A DNA stretch of 20,893 nucleotides from Collinsella aerofaciens (GTDB lineage Bacteria; Actinomycetota; Coriobacteriia; Coriobacteriales; Coriobacteriaceae), in NCBI RefSeq assembly GCF_901212495.1, contig NZ_CAAKNY010000030.1:1-20893 (forward strand). The letters run 5' to 3'. This document shows positions 15,701 through 20,893 of this stretch, one piece after another. The notes beneath the pieces were generated by a model that ran no database searches, was not told the origin of the DNA, and saw nothing but the letters and a program-made list of their open reading frames with translations. The position numbers and the translations under genes are program-made. Position 1 is the stretch's first letter; every line of letters starts with the position of its first letter.

Positions 15701-16612
15701 ATGCAGGAGTTCTTTGGAATCGATGTGGGCGGTACGGCCGTTAAATGGGCTGTGCTGGGCGAGGATTTTTCCATCCGCGAGCGCGGAAGCCTGCCGACGG
15801 GCTTTACCACGGCTGATGAGACGGTCGCGGCGCTGATCTCGCTCGTCGAGCCGTACCGTGAGCGCGTGAGCGCCGTTGGCGTGAGCGCACCCGGCGGTAT
15901 CTACGAGGGAGACGTCACGGGAACGATCCATCGCGGCGGTGCGCTCACGTTTATGGACGGTTGCCCGCTGGGAAAGCTCATGCGCGAGGCGCTGGGGGTG
16001 CCGGTCGCCGTCAATAACGACGGTAAGTGCTGTGCGCTCGGTGAGTATGCGGCTGGTGCCCTGCGCGGGACGCGTTTTGGCGTGGTGCTCGCTATCGGCA
16101 CGGGCATCGGCGGCGGTATCGTCATTGACGGCAAGGTCCTGCGCGGCGCGCACTGCTTTGCAGGCGAGTTCAGCTTCTTGCGCAACGATGTCACGACTGC
16201 CGCGAACATGGGAAACTCCTTTGCCGATTCGGGCGGTTGGCGTGCGCTCCGCGATGCTGCCGTTGCCGAGAAGGGCCTGCCTGCGGGTTCTCCGGCAGAC
16301 GGCCGCCGCGTCTTTGAGTGGATCGCGGATGGCGACAAGGCGGCGCAGCGCGCGCTCGACCGCTACGCTCGCGCCTTTGACGGACAGCTCATCAACCTGC
16401 AGGCCGTGCTCGACCCCGAGGTCTTTGTGATCGCAGGCGGCATTTCGTGCCATCCCGAGCTCGTCGATGCCCTGCGTGCGCAGATGCCGCTGGCCCTCGC
16501 GAGTTACGAAGGGGCCCTTGCCGGCATTCCTGTGCCGCAGATAAAGGCGGCCGAGCTCGGCAACGACGCCAACCTTTACGGTGCTGTCCAGGAGGCCATG
16601 CGCCTGGTGTAG
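15701..16612 (+). CDS. ROK-family sugar kinase
   Basis: A 303-residue ROK kinase, cytoplasmic, phosphorylating a sugar with ATP. The N-terminal phosphate loop is DVGGTAVK (8-15), the catalytic base is Asp107 in VNNDGKC, and the second phosphate motif is GTGIGGG (133-139). His151 and Glu156 in GAHCFAGEF match the sugar-binding HxxxxE. The CxCGxxGC zinc motif of classical glucokinases and NagK is absent, which fits the zinc-free branch that includes beta-glucoside kinases. There is no helix-turn-helix domain, so it is not a ROK repressor. AGGAG (15691-15695) lies five bases before the ATG. It follows the glycosidase remnant and may be the end of the same locus. Glucose, another hexose or an unphosphorylated beta-glucoside are all possible substrates. 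Confidence 0.9.
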   Translation: MQEFFGIDVGGTAVKWAVLGEDFSIRERGSLPTGFTTADETVAALISLVEPYRERVSAVGVSAPGGIYEGDVTGTIHRGGALTFMDGCPLGKLMREALGVPVAVNNDGKCCALGEYAAGALRGTRFGVVLAIGTGIGGGIVIDGKVLRGAHCFAGEFSFLRNDVTTAANMGNSFADSGGWRALRDAAVAEKGLPAGSPADGRRVFEWIADGDKAAQRALDRYARAFDGQLINLQAVLDPEVFVIAGGISCHPELVDALRAQMPLALASYEGALAGIPVPQIKAAELGNDANLYGAVQEAMRLV

Positions 16613-16655
16613 CGTGAGCCAAACGAGGCTGTCAAAAAAGATAAAGGCCGGCGCG

Positions 16656-16697
16656 AACCGCCCCCCATTTCCTTAACACGGGAAATGGGGGCGGTTT
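16656..16697. terminator. Bidirectional terminator between kinase and Mg2+ ATPase genes
   Basis: AACCGCCCCCCATTTCC (16656-16672) pairs with GGAAATGGGGGCGGTTT (16681-16697), one base of slippage in the C-run. The outer GTCAAAAA (16631-16638) and TTTTTGAC (16713-16720) also pair. U-rich tails exist on both strands, as expected between convergent genes. Confidence 0.85.
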
Positions 16698-16752
16698 AAT
16701 TTGAAGCGGGACTTTTTGACCGCCTGATGGGTCGCGCGTCGCAGCTCGGGCG

Positions 16753-19521
16753 TCACAGCAGCTCGCCGTGGCGGGCAATGTAGCGGCGCTTTGCCAGCTG
16801 GGTGAGCGCGATGTAGGCGGTGACGATGCCGATGAGCAGCGCGAAGAAGCTCGCCGGCAGCGTCGTAAGGCCGAGCGCATCGGCGATGGGGCTTGCCGGC
16901 AGCCAAGTGACGAGCGCCAGGCCCAGTACGGTGAGAACGCACAGGGCGGGCGCGGCGTGGTCGCGCAGGCTCGGCAGACGCGGGGAGCGCAGCATGTGGA
17001 TCACGAGTGTCTGCGACCACATGGACTCGACAAACCAGCCGCTCTGGAAGATTGCGGCGAAGGTCGTCATACCCGCGACGTTGCCCGCGGCGGCAAGCTC
17101 GGACCAGCTTGCGCCCACGGCGGCGGGGCACACCACAAAGAAGAGCGCGGCGAAGGTCACGATGTCAAACAGTGAGCTCACGGGGCCCAGTTCGAGCATA
17201 AAGCCCTTAATGGACGCGGCGTCCCAGGCGCGCGGACGGGCAGTCCAGGCGTCATCGACGGTGTCCCACGGCAGCGCGATACACACGATCTCGTAGACGA
17301 GCGACAGCAGCACCAGCTGCAGGGCGCTCATGGGCAAAAACGGCAAGAACAGGCTCGCGACGGTCACAGACAGCACGTTGCCAAAGTTGGAGCTCACCGT
17401 GGTCTTGAGGTACTTGAGCAGGTTGCCGTAGGTGCGGCGGCCTTCGATGATGCCGCGCTCGAGCACGCCCAGGTCCTTCTGGAGCAAGATGATATCGGCG
17501 GATTCCTTGGCGATGTCGACGGCCGAATCGACCGAGATGCCGCAGTCGCTCGCGCGCATGGCAGCGGCGTCGTTGATGCCATCGCCCATAAAGCCCACGG
17601 TGTGGCCGAGCAGCTCGCGCATGACGCGCACCAGGCGCGCCTTCTGCAGCGGCGAGAGCTTGGCGAACAGATGGGTTTTCTCGGCGCGCTCGGCAAGCTC
17701 GGCGTCATCGAGCGCATCGATCTCGGAGCCCAGCAAGACATTGCTCGCGTCGATACCGATCTGCTCGCAGACGGTGGCGGCGACGCGATCGTTGTCGCCG
17801 GTCAGGACCTTGACCGCCACGCCCTTGGCCTCGAGGGTGGCGATGGCGCCCGCGGCACTCGCCTTGGGTGGATCGAGGAAGGCCAAAAAGCCCATCAACA
17901 CCATGTCGCATTCGTCGGCAATGCCAAACTCGCCCACGCAGCGCGGATTGGTTTTCTGCGCCACGGCAATCACGCGCAGGCCCTCGGCATTGAGCCCAGC
18001 GACCTGCTGGCGAATCTGGGCGAGCTTATCTTCGGTGAGCGGCTGGGCGGCCCCATCGACCTCGACAAAGGAGCAGATCTCGAGCATTTCCTCGGCAGCT
18101 CCCTTGGTGACCATCTGGGTTTTGCCTTGGGCATCGGCGACAACTACGCTCAGGCGACGGCGCGAGAAATCGAAGGGAACCTCGTCGACCTTGGTATAGC
18201 GGTCGCGCAGGCTCTGGCCCAGCATGGAATCGGGCACGACGGTCGAGGGCGTCACGTCGGCACGGTCGATAACGGCCAGGTCGATAAGGTTTTTGAGGCC
18301 GGTCTGGAAGAAGCTGTTCAAAAACGCATGACGTAGCACGCGTGCGTCCTCGTTGCCGTCGGTGTTGAGGTAGCGCTCGAGCACGATGCGGTCTTCGGTG
18401 AGGGTGCCGGTCTTGTCGCAGCACAGGACGTCCATCGCGCCGAGGTTTTGGATTGCCGGCAGCTCCTTGACGATAACCTGACGACGGGCGAGGTCCTTGG
18501 CGCCCTGTGACAGGCTCGTGGTCACGATGACGGGAAGCATCTGCGGCGTGATGCCCACGGCCACGCTCGTGGCGAACAGCAGTGCGTCGATGACGTTGCC
18601 CTTGGTGGCGGCGTTGATGGCAAAGACGGCCGGAGCCATAACGAGCATGAGACGTACGAGCAACATGGAGACGCTCGAGACGCCGCGGTCAAACGCACTC
18701 TTTTCGCCGCGCCCGTTGAGCATCTTGGCGATTCCGCCCAGGTAGGTGTCCGAGCCTGTGGCAACGACAAGCGCCATGGCGGTGCCGTTTTGCACGGAGG
18801 TGCCGGTAAAGACGATGTTCTTGCAGGCAGAGAGTGGCAGTGCGGAGCCGTCGGCACCCTCGATGACAGTGACGGCAGCGGTCTTTTCGACGGCCTCGCT
18901 CTCGCCGGTGAGTGCGGACTCGATCACAAACAGGTCGCGCGCGGTGATGATGCGGGCATCGGCCGGCACCATATCGCCGGCAGAGAGGCGGATCACATCG
19001 CCGGGGACGAGCTCGTCGAAGGAGATCTCGAGGCGCTTGCCGTCGCGCAGGGCGGTGCAAGTGTTGGAGACCAGGTCCTTAAGGGCCTCGGTCGCATTGC
19101 CGCTGCGGGCTTCCTGGATAAACTTCATGCCGCCCGATACCAGCAGCATGATGCCGATAACGATGACCGTGGAGGGGTCGCGCTGCGGCTCGGGCACGGC
19201 GAGTACGTCGATGTAGAGCGAGACCAGTGCGAGCGCGGCGAGGATGCCGGCGAAGGGATCGACGAACGCGTCGGCGATGCGGCGGGCGAGTGTCTTGGTC
19301 GGCGCCTCGATGGTGTTGGGGCCGGAGGCGTCCAGGCGCTCGGTTGCCTGCTCGGCGGTGAGGCCGTTTGCCGTGGCGTCAAGCAGTACGAGAGCGTCCT
19401 CGGCGCTATGGGTGGCGGCGAATATGGTGTTCTTGGACAGGCCGGTGTGAGCGGCAGGGCGCGCCGTGCGGCGGCGCTTGGAGATGGCTTCGAGAACCGT
19501 GGCGGTTTTGAGCATCAGCAT
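16753..19521 (-). CDS. mgtA: Magnesium-transporting P-type ATPase
   Basis: A 922-residue type IIIB P-type ATPase of the MgtA/MgtB group that brings Mg2+ into the cell through the membrane at the cost of ATP. Landmarks in order: actuator TGES (205-208), membrane motif VAVGITPQMLP (320-330), phosphorylated Asp369 in DKTGTLT, nucleotide-binding KGA (473-475), LTGDN (573-577) and hinge GDGINDAAAMR (646-656). The C-terminal quarter contains the remaining membrane helices and ends near YIARHGELL. Length is close to the usual 900. The start at 19521 has GGAGGA (complement of 19526-19531) four bases upstream. It is a single-gene unit convergent with the ROK kinase and divergent from pyrE. A 270-nt leader with a small ORF precedes it, which suggests leader-based control as known for enterobacterial mgtA. 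Confidence 0.95.
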   Translation of the reverse strand: MLMLKTATVLEAISKRRRTARPAAHTGLSKNTIFAATHSAEDALVLLDATANGLTAEQATERLDASGPNTIEAPTKTLARRIADAFVDPFAGILAALALVSLYIDVLAVPEPQRDPSTVIVIGIMLLVSGGMKFIQEARSGNATEALKDLVSNTCTALRDGKRLEISFDELVPGDVIRLSAGDMVPADARIITARDLFVIESALTGESEAVEKTAAVTVIEGADGSALPLSACKNIVFTGTSVQNGTAMALVVATGSDTYLGGIAKMLNGRGEKSAFDRGVSSVSMLLVRLMLVMAPAVFAINAATKGNVIDALLFATSVAVGITPQMLPVIVTTSLSQGAKDLARRQVIVKELPAIQNLGAMDVLCCDKTGTLTEDRIVLERYLNTDGNEDARVLRHAFLNSFFQTGLKNLIDLAVIDRADVTPSTVVPDSMLGQSLRDRYTKVDEVPFDFSRRRLSVVVADAQGKTQMVTKGAAEEMLEICSFVEVDGAAQPLTEDKLAQIRQQVAGLNAEGLRVIAVAQKTNPRCVGEFGIADECDMVLMGFLAFLDPPKASAAGAIATLEAKGVAVKVLTGDNDRVAATVCEQIGIDASNVLLGSEIDALDDAELAERAEKTHLFAKLSPLQKARLVRVMRELLGHTVGFMGDGINDAAAMRASDCGISVDSAVDIAKESADIILLQKDLGVLERGIIEGRRTYGNLLKYLKTTVSSNFGNVLSVTVASLFLPFLPMSALQLVLLSLVYEIVCIALPWDTVDDAWTARPRAWDAASIKGFMLELGPVSSLFDIVTFAALFFVVCPAAVGASWSELAAAGNVAGMTTFAAIFQSGWFVESMWSQTLVIHMLRSPRLPSLRDHAAPALCVLTVLGLALVTWLPASPIADALGLTTLPASFFALLIGIVTAYIALTQLAKRRYIARHGELL

Positions 19522-19607
19522 AGGGTCCTCCTTGTTGAAGGGAGTTAGCGTACGTGTCGTATGTGCTTCAGAAAACCTAGATGTCGCTCACGTCAAGCTC
19601 TTGAGCC

Positions 19608-19641
19608 CACAAAGGGTGCAGTGCGCCTTTGTGGTGGTTTT
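19608..19641. repeat. AAACCACCACAAAGG palindrome, degenerate copy 3
   Basis: CCTTTGTGGTGGTTTT (19626-19641) matches the right arm of copies 1 and 2 exactly. The left arm is reduced to CACAAAGG (19608-19615) around a changed loop. It lies in the mgtA leader, where it can still form an 8-bp hairpin in the transcript. Confidence 0.75.
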
Positions 19642-19660
19642 GGCGATCTGCCGGTGGCGT

Positions 19661-19732
19661 TTATGCGTGTGCGGAGTCCTCGCGGCGTGCCGAGGGCGAC
19701 ATGCAGGTTTTTCGACTAGGACTGCCTTCCAT
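19661..19732 (-). CDS. Candidate leader peptide ORF of mgtA
   Basis: A 23-residue ORF (ATG 19732, TAA 19661-19663) with an excellent Shine-Dalgarno sequence, GGGAGGTG, six bases before the ATG. It lies in the same direction as mgtA, 139 bp before it, and downstream of a good promoter. The peptide begins MEGSPSRK, contains two prolines and ends in a charged tail. Salmonella and E. coli mgtA have a similarly placed short leader peptide (MgtL), whose translation couples Mg2+ or proline supply to mgtA expression. No sequence similarity to MgtL beyond a Met-Glu start, prolines and basic residues is claimed. It could also be a chance ORF. Confidence 0.5.
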   Translation of the reverse strand: MEGSPSRKTCMSPSARREDSAHA

Positions 19733-19799
19733 GGCACACCTCCCTAAGGCCGGGCGCAGCGCGCTTTGGGTATCTCGTACCCCTTTTTAATCCGCCCGT

Positions 19800-19828
19800 A
19801 TTCTTGATGAGAAGATTTGCCGTGTCAA
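19800..19828 (-). promoter_or_regulatory. Predicted mgtA promoter
   Basis: On the minus strand a perfect TTGACA (19828-19823) and AAGAAT (19805-19800) are 17 bp apart. The start near 19793 would give a leader of about 270 nt, containing a GGGTA/TACCC hairpin (19783-19768) and the small ORF. No equally good plus-strand promoter for pyrE was found in 19522-19958; this interval otherwise holds only repeat copy 3. Confidence 0.6.
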
Positions 19829-19958
19829 CCCCATTGTTCGGAAAACCATTCCCCCTGACAAAGCCTTTACAGAATGACGTGGCCTCAAAGCGCGCCCGCG
19901 TCGACGCTTCGCCTGCGCTAAACTGGAGGGCACGTACGCGATTACGAGAGGAGCCCGC

Positions 19959-20639
19959 ATGGAGGCTTACAAGCAAGAGTTCATCAAGTTCATGGTCGAG
20001 TCCGACGTTCTTAAGTTCGGCAGCTTTACGCTCAAGAGCGGCCGTCAGTCCCCGTTTTTTATGAACGCCGGCGCTTACGTGACGGGCTATCAGCTCAAGA
20101 AGCTGGGCGAGTATTACGCCCAGGCCATCCACGATAACTTTGGCGACGACTTTGATGTGCTGTTTGGACCGGCCTACAAGGGTATTCCGCTGGCCGTCGT
20201 GACCGCCATTGCCTACCACGAGCTGTATGGCAAGGAGGTCAAGTACTGCTGCGACCGTAAGGAGGCCAAGGACCACGGCGCCGACAAGGGCAACCTGCTG
20301 GGCTATGAGCCCCAGGATGGCGACCGCGTGATTATGGTCGAGGACGTCACCACCAGCGGCAAGTCCATCGACGAGACCTATCCCAAGGTCAAGGCTGCTG
20401 CCGATGTCGAGATCAAGGGCCTCATCGTGTCTCTCAACCGCATGGAGGTCGGCAAGGGCGGCGTGACCACCGCTCAGAAAGAGATCGAGGCCAAGTACGG
20501 TTTCCCCGTCGCGAGCATCGTCTCCATGGCCGAGGTCGTCGAGACTCTCTACAACCACGAGATCGACGGCAAGGTCGTCATCGATGACGAGCTCAAGGCC
20601 GCCATCGACGCCTACTACGAGCAGTATGGAGCTCGTTAG
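19959..20639 (+). CDS. pyrE: Orotate phosphoribosyltransferase
   Basis: PyrE joins orotate to PRPP to give orotidine 5'-monophosphate in de novo pyrimidine synthesis, in the cytoplasm. The 226-residue product has the family landmarks: FTLKSGRQSPFFMNAG (23-38), GPAYKGIPL (70-78), CDRKEAKDHG (98-107) with the catalytic lysine region, and the PRPP-binding loop VIMVEDVTTSGKS (124-136) with Glu128-Asp129. GAGAGGAG (19946-19953) lies five bases before the ATG. It is alone here, without pyrD, pyrF or other pyr genes on either side, and the stop codon lies inside a palindrome. No PyrR-type attenuator was recognised in the leader. Confidence 0.96.
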   Translation: MEAYKQEFIKFMVESDVLKFGSFTLKSGRQSPFFMNAGAYVTGYQLKKLGEYYAQAIHDNFGDDFDVLFGPAYKGIPLAVVTAIAYHELYGKEVKYCCDRKEAKDHGADKGNLLGYEPQDGDRVIMVEDVTTSGKSIDETYPKVKAAADVEIKGLIVSLNRMEVGKGGVTTAQKEIEAKYGFPVASIVSMAEVVETLYNHEIDGKVVIDDELKAAIDAYYEQYGAR

Positions 20640-20668
20640 TTACGCGGGTTTACCAACCCGCGTAACTA
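20637..20668. terminator. Perfect palindrome overlapping the pyrE stop codon
   Basis: TAGTTACGCGGGTT (20637-20650) and AACCCGCGTAACTA (20655-20668) are perfect 14-bp arms around TACC. The first three bases are the pyrE stop codon. There is no U-tract after it, so it may protect the mRNA 3' end or act as a Rho-type or factor-dependent stop rather than a classical intrinsic terminator. Confidence 0.6.
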
Positions 20669-20679
20669 GTTGACGCTGC

Positions 20680-20778
20680 AAGCCCGCCAGGGCGGCAATC
20701 TGCCTTTCAACTTCGGCGGCATGACCAGAAGGTCAATGCCGCCTCGTTTCAAGGCACCTTGCTCGCTCTGGCGGGCTT
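20680..20778. repeat. 99-bp nested inverted repeat downstream of pyrE
   Basis: AAGCCCGCCAG (20680-20690) pairs with CTGGCGGGCTT (20768-20778). Inside, GCCTTT can pair with AAGGC, and GGCGGCATGACC (20715-20726) pairs with GGTCAATGCCGCC (20731-20743, one bulge). No ORF is supported. It resembles the palindromes at 6829-6935 and 10379-10505 in architecture, not sequence. Confidence 0.7.
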
Positions 20779-20824
20779 TCGCTGCCGTTGCCAAAACATC
20801 GGCACTCCCGTTGCTGGCAAGGGG

Positions 20825-20893
20825 TGGCACTTGGGGACGTTCCTTTTCTGCCGGCAGTTTGGTGTAGTCATTGGGGACGTTCTTGTTTGACTA
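20825..20893. repeat. Two GGGGAC repeats at the window edge
   Basis: TGGCACTTGGGGACGTTC (20825-20842) is identical over 18 bases to 8472-8489. A second unit, 20865-20893, runs TAGTCATTGGGGACGTTC... to TTTGACTA and is a palindrome at its ends; it matches the arm at 8584-8602. The element may continue beyond the window. Confidence 0.85.

Noticed and set aside
19768..19788. Plus-strand terminator GGGTA/TACCC with T-run upstream of pyrE
   Set aside because: The stem is only five base pairs and no plus-strand transcript is expected to end there. It is better read as a 5' hairpin of the mgtA leader on the other strand.

Overview
The window looks like a chromosomal segment of a high-GC gut actinobacterium of the class Coriobacteriia, most likely Collinsella or a close relative. 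This is inferred from three things: a luxS gene, several PTS and glycosidase cargo genes written in GC-rich codons, and a dense set of short GGGGAC-headed palindromic repeats between genes. No rRNA, tRNA, CRISPR array, transposase or phage gene was found.

Layout. (1) 1-591: a palindromic repeat, then luxS. (2) 690-4153: a sugar-uptake operon with visibly more A/T in its codons. It has an RNA antiterminator/terminator switch, a BglG/LicT-type antiterminator, a PTS EIIBC permease and an alpha/beta-hydrolase esterase. (3) 4281-6832: a DUF4867 cupin-like protein and a GH1 6-phospho-beta-glucosidase, separated by about 475 bp of repeats. (4) 7076-8442: a reverse-strand DUF4143 ATPase preceded by four contiguous 23-bp direct repeats. 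(5) 8475-11853: a large repeat cluster, then reverse-strand genes for a DUF1593 nucleoside-hydrolase-like protein and a large esterase/peptidase, with a 127-bp palindrome between them. (6) 11854-16612: a divergent control region rich in TAAACA/TGTTTA dyads, a second PTS EIIBC, a DUF4038 (apiosidase-like) glycosidase, a remnant of a second glycosidase and a ROK sugar kinase. (7) 16753-19521: a reverse-strand Mg2+-transporting P-type ATPase with a long leader that holds a candidate 23-codon leader ORF. (8) 19959-20639: pyrE, then more repeats to the window edge.

How it fits together. Most of the window serves capture and breakdown of plant- or host-derived glycosides. Two EIIBC permeases lack their own IIA domain and must borrow one. 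They bring in phosphorylated sugars, and the GH1 enzyme can cleave 6-phospho-beta-glucosides. The esterases, the DUF4038 enzyme, the DUF1593 protein and the ROK kinase would handle decorated or unphosphorylated sugars in the cytoplasm, since none shows a signal peptide. The most interesting non-coding signals are the BglG RNA switch, the 23-bp tandem array at the ATPase promoter, the putative mgtA leader ORF with its promoter, the operator cluster at 11903-12237, and the shared repeat families that stud nearly every intergenic gap.
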